From positions 558,001 through 622,000 of the forward strand of contig NZ_CP052909.1 in the NCBI RefSeq assembly GCF_014295415.1: DNA of 64,000 nucleotides, read 5' to 3'. Below are positions 44,642 to 52,969 of this stretch, piece by piece (within the stretch, counting starts at the first letter, position 1; each line of letters begins with the position of its first letter). The DNA comes from Constantimarinum furrinae. Lineage in GTDB: Bacteria > Bacteroidota > Bacteroidia > Flavobacteriales > Flavobacteriaceae. The translations under genes were made by a program, and so were the position numbers. Below the pieces are notes generated by a model that saw only the letters and a list, made by a program, of their open reading frames with translations, ran no database searches and was not told the DNA's origin.

Positions 44642-45566
44642 CGTTGTCCTGATTAAATTTTGAAATTCCTTTCTTGTCTTCGTTAAAATTGCTTTCATAC
44701 TCCGACTCTTCATCGGTTTCAGAAAACTTATAACTCAACATCTTATAATACAATTTTGCAGCGAGAAAATCGGATGATTTGTCTATTTTATTTGGACAAA
44801 GTTCCACTATATCGAAACCTACCACATTGCGTTCGGCAAAAACCTGCTTTAAGAAATCAAGTGTTTCATAATAGAACAATCCACCCGGTTCCGGGGTTCC
44901 GGTAGAGGGCATGATGGAAGGATCCAGGGCATCGAGATCGAAGGTAATGAAAACGTTTTCACCAAGTGCCTCTATTACATTATCCACCCAGTAGTCGTCA
45001 TTTGCCATGTCGTGAGCAAAGAACGTTTTTTCTTCGTCCATTACTGTAAGTTCGGATGCATCCATGCTCCGTATCCCCACCTGAATGAGATTGGTTGTCT
45101 GACTCGCTTCGTATACCGCGCATGCATGGTTACAGGAAGATCCCTCATACTCTTTTCGCAAGTCGGCATGTGCATCTATATGCAGCACTGAAAGATCGTC
45201 GAAACACTCATTAAAAGCCCGGATGGTCCCTATTGAAATGCTGTGTTCTCCACCAAAAACAGTAACAAATTTATTCCGAAGGATGTATTCCTTAGTCGCT
45301 TTATGAACTGCTTTAACCACCGCTTCGGGCGAGCTGTCTTCGGTGATTGGATCTGTTAAATGTATCCCCTGTTTGTATACTTCAGTTTGAGTCTCTATAT
45401 CGTAAAGTTCCATATTTTCGGAGGCGTTTAAAAATGCCTCCGGCCCCTTATCGGCTCCTTTCTGCCAGGTACTTGTCCCATCATAAGGAACAGGAATTAA
45501 TACGATCTTACTTTTTTCCAGCGCCGCATATTCCTGCGGGATGCCTCCATACGTTTTAGTTTGCAT
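44631..45566 (-). CDS. speB: Agmatinase
   Basis: The 311-residue ureohydrolase turns agmatine into putrescine and urea. Manganese-site motifs are visible: GGEHSISIG near residue 108, LHIDAHADLR near 128, FDLDALDPSIMPSTGTPEPGG near 205 (shown by its core FDLDALDPS) and GFDIVELCP near 248. Its start overlaps the arginine decarboxylase stop by 11 bases (ATGCAAACTAA), and its stop overlaps the deoxyhypusine synthase-like start in the same way. The operon therefore encodes the arginine-agmatine-putrescine route. Confidence 0.93.
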   Translation of the reverse strand: MQTKTYGGIPQEYAALEKSKIVLIPVPYDGTSTWQKGADKGPEAFLNASENMELYDIETQTEVYKQGIHLTDPITEDSSPEAVVKAVHKATKEYILRNKFVTVFGGEHSISIGTIRAFNECFDDLSVLHIDAHADLRKEYEGSSCNHACAVYEASQTTNLIQVGIRSMDASELTVMDEEKTFFAHDMANDDYWVDNVIEALGENVFITFDLDALDPSIMPSTGTPEPGGLFYYETLDFLKQVFAERNVVGFDIVELCPNKIDKSSDFLAAKLYYKMLSYKFSETDEESEYESNFNEDKKGISKFNQDNDEY

Positions 45567-46953
45567 AACCTAAAATATCGAGCAATTGCTCACTTGTTTG
45601 TTGTTGTGAAAATAATTGTGTTGAGATGTTGCCATCTTTGTCTTTGTCTATTAATATATGTTTTGGGGAAGGAATTAAACAATGTTGCAATCCTCCGAAT
45701 CCTCCTATTGTTTCCTGATAGGCACCCGTATTAAAGAAGCCTATGTAGAGCGGTTTTTCTCTCTTGAATTTTGGTAGGTAAATAGCGTTCATATGTTGCT
45801 CACTATTGTAGTAATCGTCACTGTCGCAGGTGAGTCCGCCAAGCAATACCCTTTCGTATTCATCATTCCAACGATTTACTGCCAACATTATAAATCGCTT
45901 ACTTATCGCCCAGGTATCCGGCAAGGTGGTAATGAAAGAGGAATTGATCATATTCCATTTTTCTCTGTCGTTTTGCTGCTTCTGATAAAGAATTTCATAA
46001 ATAGCACCACCGCTTTCTCCTACAGTGAAGCTGCCAAATTCTGTAAAGATATTAGGCACATCTACATCGGCTTCGGCACATGAAACTTTTATCTGATTTA
46101 CGATCTCGTCGATCATATATTCGTAGTCGTAATCGAATGCGAGTGAATTTTTTATTGGAAATCCTCCCCCGATGTTAAGGCTGTCCAGTGTTGGACATAT
46201 CTTTTTCAATTTAATATAAACCGTAAGACACTTGAGCAATTCATTCCAGTAATAGGCATTATCTCGGATCCCGGTATTAATAAAAAAGTGAAGCATTTTA
46301 AGTTCAACTTTTTTATTATCCCTTATCTGTTTCTCATAGAAGGGAACTATATTCTTGTAACCTATTCCGAGCCGGGAGGTATAAAATTCGAATTTCGGCT
46401 CTTCTTCCGAAGCAATTCGTATCCCCACTCTAAAGGATCCTTTAATTCCTTCCGTGAGCAAACCGATCTCCTCGTAATTGTCTATAATAGGTACACAGTT
46501 CTTATGACCGTTATTGATCAATCTGCTAATATTGGTAATGTATTGTTCCCTCTTAAAACCATTACAAATTACATAGGTCTTATCGCTGATCTTACCTTGT
46601 TTCTTTAAATTTTCTACAATATTTATATCGAATGCAGAAGAGGTCTCAATATGAATATCGTTTGTTAGAGCTTCAGTTAGAACATGCTTAAAGTGCGAGC
46701 TTTTTGTACAGTAAGCGTAGTTATAAGTGCCATTGTAGTTGTGCTTTTCGATGGCGTTGTTAAACCAGTTTTTGGCACGTTGAATATTCTCTGAAATTTT
46801 AGGCAGGTAGGTAAATTTTAGGGGTGCCCCGTATTCATTTACGAGTTCCATTAGATCGATACCGTGAAAATTCAGGGAACTATTATTTAGTGTGAATTCC
46901 TCTTGCGGGAAATCGTAGGTCTGACTTATAAGATCAATATATTTGGTATTCAT
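45556..46953 (-). CDS. speA: Arginine decarboxylase, short fold-III PLP type
   Basis: The 465-residue PLP enzyme has an alanine racemase-like barrel. YNYAYCTKSSHFKHV near residue 80 holds the PLP-linking Lys; LGIGYKNIVPFY, HFFINTGIRDNAYY near 230, and LNIGGGFPI near 260 follow. LLGGLTCDSDDYY near 380 carries the active-site Cys. It is much shorter than classic biosynthetic SpeA (about 630-660 residues) but matches the short form common in Bacteroidota. The agmatinase gene follows with an 11-base overlap, which supports arginine as the substrate over ornithine or diaminopimelate. Confidence 0.88.
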   Translation of the reverse strand: MNTKYIDLISQTYDFPQEEFTLNNSSLNFHGIDLMELVNEYGAPLKFTYLPKISENIQRAKNWFNNAIEKHNYNGTYNYAYCTKSSHFKHVLTEALTNDIHIETSSAFDINIVENLKKQGKISDKTYVICNGFKREQYITNISRLINNGHKNCVPIIDNYEEIGLLTEGIKGSFRVGIRIASEEEPKFEFYTSRLGIGYKNIVPFYEKQIRDNKKVELKMLHFFINTGIRDNAYYWNELLKCLTVYIKLKKICPTLDSLNIGGGFPIKNSLAFDYDYEYMIDEIVNQIKVSCAEADVDVPNIFTEFGSFTVGESGGAIYEILYQKQQNDREKWNMINSSFITTLPDTWAISKRFIMLAVNRWNDEYERVLLGGLTCDSDDYYNSEQHMNAIYLPKFKREKPLYIGFFNTGAYQETIGGFGGLQHCLIPSPKHILIDKDKDGNISTQLFSQQQTSEQLLDILGYAN

Positions 46954-47272
46954 GAAGCCTTAATTGATTTAAATATTTCTGAAAAATAACAAAAACCTCA
47001 GGTTTTGAGGAAAGAATATAGTTTTTTCTGAAAAATATCAAATACGGATGGGATTGAGCCGGAAGGCCAATCTGCGGAAAGGAACAACCAACAGGTGGGA
47101 TTGTCCTGCGGAAGCTAGCTCTAAATTTCGGTTTTTTGCCTTGCAAAATGTTTTTGAATATGACTTCCTGATCTTCAAAAACCCGAACGTAAAAACACGA
47201 TTCAATGGTTCAGCTAAAAGTGGCGCAAAAGAAAACAAAAAAATTGATATAATTGATCTTTAAGATACTTTT
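46954..47272. other. Gene-poor region with decayed-looking sequence
   Basis: These 319 bases lie between speA and a pseudouridine synthase gene, both on the minus strand. No convincing gene was seen. The stretch 47040-47240 has words that recur imperfectly (GGGATTG and TGCGGAA each twice) and open frames of 66-71 codons on both strands with no recognisable family. This looks like a gene remnant or a degenerate repeat. A hairpin at 46991-47010 may end transcription on the minus strand. Confidence 0.55.
46991..47010 (-). terminator. Possible terminator upstream of speA
   Basis: On the minus strand CCTCA-AAACC-TGAGG is followed by TTTTT. It lies between the pseudouridine synthase stop at 47273 and the speA start. 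The stem has only five pairs, so support is moderate. Confidence 0.4.
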
Positions 47273-48133
47273 TTACAGCATCCCGAACATTTCAACTTCT
47301 TGCTTGCTCAGTATCTTCCAGTTTCCTCGAGGAAGGTCCTTTTTTGTAAGATGAGCGATAGTAACACAGTCGATCTTTACTACATCATAGCCTAGATGAC
47401 TAAAAATATCACGTATCACACTGTTCCCCATGTGCTTAATTTTTAGACCGACCTCCCGCTTTGGAGCATTGTCTACATAACTCACTTCCTCAACGAATAC
47501 TTCCTTCCCATCGATCTTAAGACCTTCAGCTATCTGCTGCAGGTCTGCAGCCTTTAAGTTCTTATCCAACTCTACATGAAACAAGCGCGCCATTCCTTTT
47601 TTACTTAATTTCTCCTTCAATTTGTCGTCGTTGGTAAATAATAGCAAGCCAGTGGCATTTCGCCCTAATCTTCCTATAGGCGTAACCCTCGCTGAAGTAG
47701 CATTAGCGATAAGATCCATCACTGTTTGTCCCTTAGACTCACTGGTCGTGGTGGCAAATCCCTTGGGTTTGTTTAATAACACATACGCCATGGGTTCTGG
47801 ATTAATACGGCGCCCATCGAAACGAACATCATCGGTAAGTTCTACCCGATATCCCATTTCGTTCACTATTTTACCATTTACCGTTACCAGACCGGTTGCG
47901 ATATAGGTATCGGCCTCTCTACGGGAGCAGATTCCACTGTTGGAAATATATTTATTGAGACGGATTCCACTCTGTTTTTTTGAAGTAGTTCCGCCTTTAT
48001 TTTGCCTACCGGCTTGTTTGTTGGTGTTTTCTTTTTTGAAAGGAGCATTCCCTCTTGCACTGCTTGGTTTGCGTTTGGTATCACCACCGCGACCAGAAGC
48101 TTTTCCTTTCCCGCTTTTATCTTGTCTGCTCAT
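47273..48133 (-). CDS. RluB/RsuA-type pseudouridine synthase with unusual active site
   Basis: The 286-residue protein has a long basic low-complexity N-terminus (about 1-55), an S4 RNA-binding domain (IRLNKYISNSGICSRREADTYI near 58-78, shown by its core), and a pseudouridine synthase domain. The active-site loop reads PIGRLG-RNATGLLLFTNDD; most RluB/RsuA enzymes have GRLD with a catalytic Asp. Here residue 157 is Gly. The enzyme family modifies a uridine in ribosomal RNA. The change could mean loss of activity, or a feature of this subfamily that I cannot check here. Confidence 0.85.
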   Translation of the reverse strand: MSRQDKSGKGKASGRGGDTKRKPSSARGNAPFKKENTNKQAGRQNKGGTTSKKQSGIRLNKYISNSGICSRREADTYIATGLVTVNGKIVNEMGYRVELTDDVRFDGRRINPEPMAYVLLNKPKGFATTTSESKGQTVMDLIANATSARVTPIGRLGRNATGLLLFTNDDKLKEKLSKKGMARLFHVELDKNLKAADLQQIAEGLKIDGKEVFVEEVSYVDNAPKREVGLKIKHMGNSVIRDIFSHLGYDVVKIDCVTIAHLTKKDLPRGNWKILSKQEVEMFGML

Positions 48134-48274
48134 TTTAATTTACTATTTACTGATACTTCCCTTTTTACAAATTATTGGGATGCAAAGATACGTGAAGAAG
48201 TTGAAAGCAGTTCGTTGAAAGTTAAAAGATTATTGGGGCTCGCTATCATTAAATTGAATGCTGAATTTTACCTT

Positions 48275-49180
48275 TTAAAACAATCGGTTTAATAATAGGT
48301 TAATATCGATCAAGACAATACTGAAAACACCAATTACAATAACAAACTTCAATATGTTGTGAAGTATAAGATAATGTAGTTTTCGTTTCGACATCCACAA
48401 GATACCTACAAAGACCATTAGCGCGAGTATGCTTCCGAAGAAAAACAAATACATATACCCTATTTCAAATTTAAAAATGAGCAACATAGTAGGAACAAGG
48501 GTTAGAACGCTTAAGATCGTGAGCATTATCTTGGCAGTTTGCGTACCGTAAATTACCGGGATCGTCTTATAATTCTGAACAAGATCTCCCTTCAGGTTTT
48601 CCAGATCCTTTACAAGTTCGCGCATCGCTATAAGCAGAAACAAAAAGGTTGCGTGTACAAAGATCACCAGATCAAAATTCCGGTAATAAATAAACACGGC
48701 AAAAAAAGGAACTACGGCTAAAATTGCCGCAGTAATGTTACCTACAAAGGGATACTTTTTAAGCTTATGGGAATAGAACCAGATCGCAAAAATGTAAATG
48801 CTGAAAAAAGCCACTGCCCTAAAAGAGACATAACTCGCAAAGAAGACCGAAAGAAAGTTAAGCACAAAATAGGTGCTTAATTTGGTACGCTGACTCACCA
48901 GTTTGTCCAACATGGTTTTTCGGGGTCTGTTTATCAGGTCCTTTTCACTATCATAGAAGCTATTTATAATATATCCTGCTGCAATGGCCGAAGCAGACGC
49001 CAAAACCAACATAAGTAAATTCACATCAAAAATGACCTTTCTTACGGGAAGTTCGGGGGCAAGTATATACACAGAAGTAAGGTATTGTGCGAGGATAATA
49101 ATTAGAATGTTATAGCCACGCACAATGGATACCAAAGAAAACGATTTAAGTAATATGTGTTTCTGGCGACGACTAAACAT
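48275..49180 (-). CDS. UbiA-family prenyltransferase, geranylgeranylglycerol-phosphate type
   Basis: The 301-residue integral membrane protein has the UbiA Asp-rich motif IINSFYDSEKDLINRP near residue 70 and many membrane segments. The spacing and context resemble geranylgeranylglycerol-phosphate geranylgeranyltransferase of flavobacteria, but other UbiA activities (menaquinone or carotenoid-related) are possible. I chose ATG 49180 (MFSRRQKH); a longer frame from 49225 adds residues without similarity. Adjacent mevalonate kinase and decarboxylase genes make isoprenoid supply the common theme. Confidence 0.87.
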   Translation of the reverse strand: MFSRRQKHILLKSFSLVSIVRGYNILIIILAQYLTSVYILAPELPVRKVIFDVNLLMLVLASASAIAAGYIINSFYDSEKDLINRPRKTMLDKLVSQRTKLSTYFVLNFLSVFFASYVSFRAVAFFSIYIFAIWFYSHKLKKYPFVGNITAAILAVVPFFAVFIYYRNFDLVIFVHATFLFLLIAMRELVKDLENLKGDLVQNYKTIPVIYGTQTAKIMLTILSVLTLVPTMLLIFKFEIGYMYLFFFGSILALMVFVGILWMSKRKLHYLILHNILKFVIVIGVFSIVLIDINLLLNRLF

Positions 49181-49288
49181 TTGAGCAATAAAATATAGTG
49201 CTAAGCTACAATTTACAAAGCACAATTTAGAGTTTCGATCCTTTCATAAGTTTTACTGTATCGCCAAGAGTAGTAGAAAATCTTTGAC

Positions 49289-50227
49289 CTAAAAATTATA
49301 GACCACTTCCAGATTATACCCCTTTAAGGCATTGCGAGCCTTATCAATATCCTGAGTAAACCCAAGCATATAACCGCCACCACCGGAGCCACATAATTTT
49401 AAATAATAGGCGTTGGTATCGATCCCTTTTTTCCACAAGGTGTGAAATTGTTTAGGGATCATAGGTTTAAAATTATCGAGAACAACTTTGGAGAGTTGTT
49501 TTATATTTCCGAACAATGATTTTACATCGCCATTGAGGAAATCGTCTACACAAGCATCGGTGTGCTTAACAAACTGATCTTTCAACATGTTTCTGAAACC
49601 CTCCTGCTTCATACTCTCCATAAAGATATGTACCATGGGTGCCGTTTCGCCCGTCGATCCGCTATCTAATAAGAAAACTGCACCTTTACCGTTTTCAGTT
49701 TGTGACGGAATCCCCGCTGGTTCAATATTATCAGTAGAATTAATTAATATGGGTAAGCTTAAATAACTGTTTAATGGATCCAGACCTGACGATTTACCAT
49801 GGAAAAAAGATTCCATTTCCGCAAATATGGCTTTTAGCTGAAGTAATTTCTCACGGGTCAGATTTTCAAGGACGGTAATTTTATCCTGAGCGTACTTATC
49901 GTAAATCGCAGCTACCAAAGCACCGCTACTCCCAACTCCATAGCCCTGCGGAATACTACTGTCAAAATACAACCCGTTTTCCACATCCTGCTTTAAAGCA
50001 TCAATATCGAAAGTTACTAGAGCTTTTTTCTCATTCTGTACCTCGCTAAGGTATTCAGAAAAACGTCTTAGATTTTCATTGGATCTTCTGGTCGCAATGG
50101 TCCTGTTCTCATCGATCTTTAACGCTCCATTGTAAAAATTATAAGGAATTGACAATCCTTTAGAATCTTTTATGATACCGTATTCACCAAAGAGTAAAAT
50201 TTTTGAATAGAAGAGGGGTCCTCGCAT
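49289..50227 (-). CDS. Mevalonate kinase
   Basis: The 312-residue GHMP kinase has the N-terminal SKILLFGEYGIIKDS motif, GYGVGSSGALVAAIYDKY near residue 92, FFHGKSSGLDPLNSYLSLP near 160 (core HGKSSGLDP, the substrate-binding loop of mevalonate kinases), and a C-terminal KLCGSGGGGYMLGFT. It phosphorylates mevalonate in the mevalonate pathway. It is 62 bp before the UbiA gene stop and 138 bp after diphosphomevalonate decarboxylase, on the same strand. Together with mvaA at 5723 it covers most of the route. Confidence 0.92.
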   Translation of the reverse strand: MRGPLFYSKILLFGEYGIIKDSKGLSIPYNFYNGALKIDENRTIATRRSNENLRRFSEYLSEVQNEKKALVTFDIDALKQDVENGLYFDSSIPQGYGVGSSGALVAAIYDKYAQDKITVLENLTREKLLQLKAIFAEMESFFHGKSSGLDPLNSYLSLPILINSTDNIEPAGIPSQTENGKGAVFLLDSGSTGETAPMVHIFMESMKQEGFRNMLKDQFVKHTDACVDDFLNGDVKSLFGNIKQLSKVVLDNFKPMIPKQFHTLWKKGIDTNAYYLKLCGSGGGGYMLGFTQDIDKARNALKGYNLEVVYNF

Positions 50228-50365
50228 AGTTCACTTAAATGATATCGTTAAAATTACAGTTTTTTAGCGTATTACAGAAATATAACGCAAAGATATAACT
50301 TACAGCATAACAAATACATATAATAATCTGAAAAACATGCTTTATTCCAAAGATTAGAATCCTGG

Positions 50366-51448
50366 TTATACGAGTTTTTTAGCTCCGTTACCGGCTTTAT
50401 CATGAATGTATTCCCCATGCTTACAAAACTTTACAAGATCTGCTTCAATGAACGCCCTTACTGCTTCTTGTTCCGATTCAGGATATAACACATGTACATT
50501 TGCTCCTGCGTCTAACGTAAAACATAGGTTGCTTCCGGTGGACTTTCTAAACTCCCAGATTCGCTGGATAATTTGCAGCGTATTGGGCTTCATTAATATA
50601 TAATAAGGCAGAGAGGTCATCATCATTGCGTGTAATTGCAAGGCCTCCGATTCAATCAGACGAATAAAGTTCTCCAGATCTCCCTTTTCGAGAATGGTTC
50701 TTAGTCTATTAAGGTTGTTGTTAGCTTCTTCAAATCGGTTGTTGGCATAAGGATGTTCGTGCATTAATTCATGCCCGATGGTGCTACTCACCTGCTTTTC
50801 TCCTTTATCTACCAGCAAAATAGTATCCCGATAATTTTTAAAAATATCGTGAACAGGAAACGAATAAGGTATGCCGAAAAGGTCACTACTTCCTTCAAAA
50901 CCAGGATGACTTCCCCACAATACTAAAGGCCCTTCAATACTTCTCGCAGCACTTCCGGAACCCAAACGGGCCAAAAAAGAAGCCTTCTTACTGAAAAATG
51001 CTTCAGTCATATCAACTCCTTCCATCATCCGCTCCATATCCACAAGACATAAAGCCAGTGCACTCAATCCGCTAGCGGAAGAAGCTATTCCACTACTGTG
51101 CGGGAAACTGTTTGAGGTTTCTATGGTAAACCTATACTGTCTTAAAAAGGGCAGGTAAGGTTCGATGCGCTCAAAAAACTTTAGGACCTTAGGTTCAAAA
51201 CCCACTTCTCTTTTTCCATCGAGCAACACTTCAAAATCAAATCCGGGCGTATTCTTTTTCTGAAAACTGATCTTTGTTTTGGTACAACAATGTGAAAGCG
51301 TAAAGCTTACCGAGGCATTTTTAGGAAGCTGAACGCCGTGTTTTCCCCAGTATTTTACCAGAGCAATGTTACTTGGAGCTTGCCAAGCTACACTTCCACT
51401 TTCTTTTACATTTGAATAGGTCTTCGGAATAAATTGTGCTTCCGTCAT
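50366..51448 (-). CDS. mvaD: Diphosphomevalonate decarboxylase
   Basis: The 360-residue GHMP-superfamily enzyme makes isopentenyl diphosphate from diphosphomevalonate. It has APSNIALVKYWGKHG near residue 25, FPHSSGIASSASGLSALA near 113, FLARLGSGSAARSIEGP near 155, and FTLDAGANVHVLYP near 310. The DxGxN-type and ATP-loop motifs are typical, and its length is a little longer than many bacterial forms. It is the first gene of the minus-strand isoprenoid group. The divergent ECF sigma gene starts 191 bp away on the plus strand. Confidence 0.94.
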   Translation of the reverse strand: MTEAQFIPKTYSNVKESGSVAWQAPSNIALVKYWGKHGVQLPKNASVSFTLSHCCTKTKISFQKKNTPGFDFEVLLDGKREVGFEPKVLKFFERIEPYLPFLRQYRFTIETSNSFPHSSGIASSASGLSALALCLVDMERMMEGVDMTEAFFSKKASFLARLGSGSAARSIEGPLVLWGSHPGFEGSSDLFGIPYSFPVHDIFKNYRDTILLVDKGEKQVSSTIGHELMHEHPYANNRFEEANNNLNRLRTILEKGDLENFIRLIESEALQLHAMMMTSLPYYILMKPNTLQIIQRIWEFRKSTGSNLCFTLDAGANVHVLYPESEQEAVRAFIEADLVKFCKHGEYIHDKAGNGAKKLV

Positions 51449-51530
51449 GGTTTTTATTTACGTGGTAAAGATAACAAAAGGGGTGAAGTTACCCTTAGTG
51501 TACACTTTCAAAAAAATTAATATAAAAGGT

Positions 51531-51560
51531 GATGACAAATGCAATCACCTTCGATGTGTA
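51531..51560 (+). promoter_or_regulatory. Candidate ECF sigma promoter, copy 1 (own sigma gene)
   Basis: GATGACAA starts at 51531 and CGATGTGTA at 51552, 21 bp apart. The same two-box spacing appears before three surface-protein genes downstream (56251, 57965, 61091). It is 80 bp before the sigma factor ATG, consistent with self-regulation. Confidence 0.75.
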
Positions 51561-51639
51561 ATTAAACGATTGTGAATGTGTTGCGGTATAGCATTATTTC
51601 AGATTAAAAAAAATTGTATCTTTTCCCTATCTACATACG

Positions 51640-52224
51640 ATGGGGGAACTAAAACACATAGACACACAATTGCATCTGGTTGAAGCCGTAAAGAATAACA
51701 ACGAAAAGGTTCTTAAACAGCTTTATCAGGAATGTTTTAGAAAAATTGAAGTATATATTTTGAAGAACAACGGAACTCAACCCCAGGCCAAAGACACCTA
51801 TCAGGAGGCTTTCATCGCTACCTGGCAAAATGTAAAAGATGGAAAGTTCATTCCTGAAAATGAAACTGCTTTACAGGGCTACTTATATCAAATAGCACGA
51901 AATAAATGGACAGACACATTGCGATCGGCCAGATTTCGAAAAACGTCTTCCTTATCAAATACTTTTCAATTGGAAGGCAATTCGTTCGAGGAAAGTGACT
52001 CTGAAACTAATGCGCAAAATGACCTCAGGCTTACTGTAGCCATGGAATCGTTTCAGAAGTTAGGTGAAGAATGCAAACAGTTATTGAGGAGTTTCTATTT
52101 TGAAAAAAAATCACTTCGTGAAATCGCTGAAGTGTTTGCGATTGAAGAGGCCTCCGCCAGAAATAAAAAATACCGTTGTATCCAAAAATTAAGAGAACTT
52201 ACATTGTCCCCAAATAGATCATGA
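51640..52224 (+). CDS. ECF RNA polymerase sigma factor
   Basis: The 194-residue protein is a group IV (ECF) sigma-70 factor. Region 2 is at about residues 25-95 (AKDTYQEAFIATWQNVKDG, YLYQIARNKWTD) and region 4 at about 130-185 (LREIAEVFAIEEASARNKKY helix-turn-helix). The ATG at 51640 follows a candidate self-regulated promoter at 51531. Its stop overlaps the next ATG by four bases (ATGA). The downstream gene encodes a membrane protein that is probably its anti-sigma factor; the third gene encodes a CHAT protein. This order defines a candidate signalling module. Confidence 0.93.
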   Translation: MGELKHIDTQLHLVEAVKNNNEKVLKQLYQECFRKIEVYILKNNGTQPQAKDTYQEAFIATWQNVKDGKFIPENETALQGYLYQIARNKWTDTLRSARFRKTSSLSNTFQLEGNSFEESDSETNAQNDLRLTVAMESFQKLGEECKQLLRSFYFEKKSLREIAEVFAIEEASARNKKYRCIQKLRELTLSPNRS

Positions 52225-52955
52225 ACGAGAAAATAAACATAACCGAAAAAGAATTTGAGCGTATTGAAAAATACCTCATGGGTGATTTAAGCCCAAACGA
52301 GTTGCATCAATTCGAATTGGAGCTTCACAATGATTCCAATCTGGAAGCTAAAGTGGAAGAAGTAAAATATCTCCTTATAGGAATTGAAACGGCTTCCTTG
52401 AAGAGCCAACTAAATCAATTTCATGAAGAACTTGTCCCTTCAAAAGAAATTTCGAAATCAGCTTCAACGCGATCCCGGGCTCCCATCTATGCCATTGCTG
52501 CGGTATTTGTCGCTTTGCTCGGACTCTTCTTGTTTTTCAATACCGAATCGGAATCGGAGAAATTATTTGCAAAACACTTTGTTCCGGACCCCGGACTTCC
52601 CACCACCATGGGTACAACTGACAATTTTAAATTTTATGACGGCATGGTGAATTACAAACAGGAAGATTTTAAAACAGCCCTCGATAAATGGAATCCGCTG
52701 TTGGAAAAGAATCCGAAAAATGACACCCTACGTTATTTTATTGGAGTTGCTTATCTCGCAAACGGAGACGATCAGAAAGCGATTACCGACCTTGAACGAC
52801 TCTTGAATTCGGAACCGAAATCCTTTAAAAACGAGACTGCTTTTTATCTGGGAATGGCTTATTTGAAATTGGATAATCTAGAAGAAGCGAGAAAATATCT
52901 TACCTTTAGTGATACTGATAGCGCCAAACAAGTGCTGTTAGACATTGATAACTAA
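52221..52955 (+). CDS. Membrane protein with periplasmic TPR domain, probable anti-sigma factor
   Basis: The 244-residue protein has a cytoplasmic N-terminal part (about 1-86) without a zinc-binding motif, one membrane segment (about 88-107; IAAVFVALLGLFLFF) and a periplasmic TPR-like region (about 140-235; YDGMVNYKQEDFKTALDKWN, TLRYFIGVAYLANGDDQKAI, AFYLGMAYLKLDNLEEARKY shown by their cores). Co-translation with the sigma gene (ATGA overlap) and this topology fit an anti-sigma factor that senses from the periplasm. No known anti-sigma fold is recognised, so the role is inferred. Confidence 0.8.
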   Translation: MNEKINITEKEFERIEKYLMGDLSPNELHQFELELHNDSNLEAKVEEVKYLLIGIETASLKSQLNQFHEELVPSKEISKSASTRSRAPIYAIAAVFVALLGLFLFFNTESESEKLFAKHFVPDPGLPTTMGTTDNFKFYDGMVNYKQEDFKTALDKWNPLLEKNPKNDTLRYFIGVAYLANGDDQKAITDLERLLNSEPKSFKNETAFYLGMAYLKLDNLEEARKYLTFSDTDSAKQVLLDIDN

Positions 52956-52969
52956 CCGGAAGCATTTAC

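Noticed and set aside
45556-46953. Diaminopimelate or carboxynorspermidine decarboxylase reading of the PLP enzyme
   Set aside because: The adjoining agmatinase with an 11-bp overlap makes arginine decarboxylase the more consistent choice.
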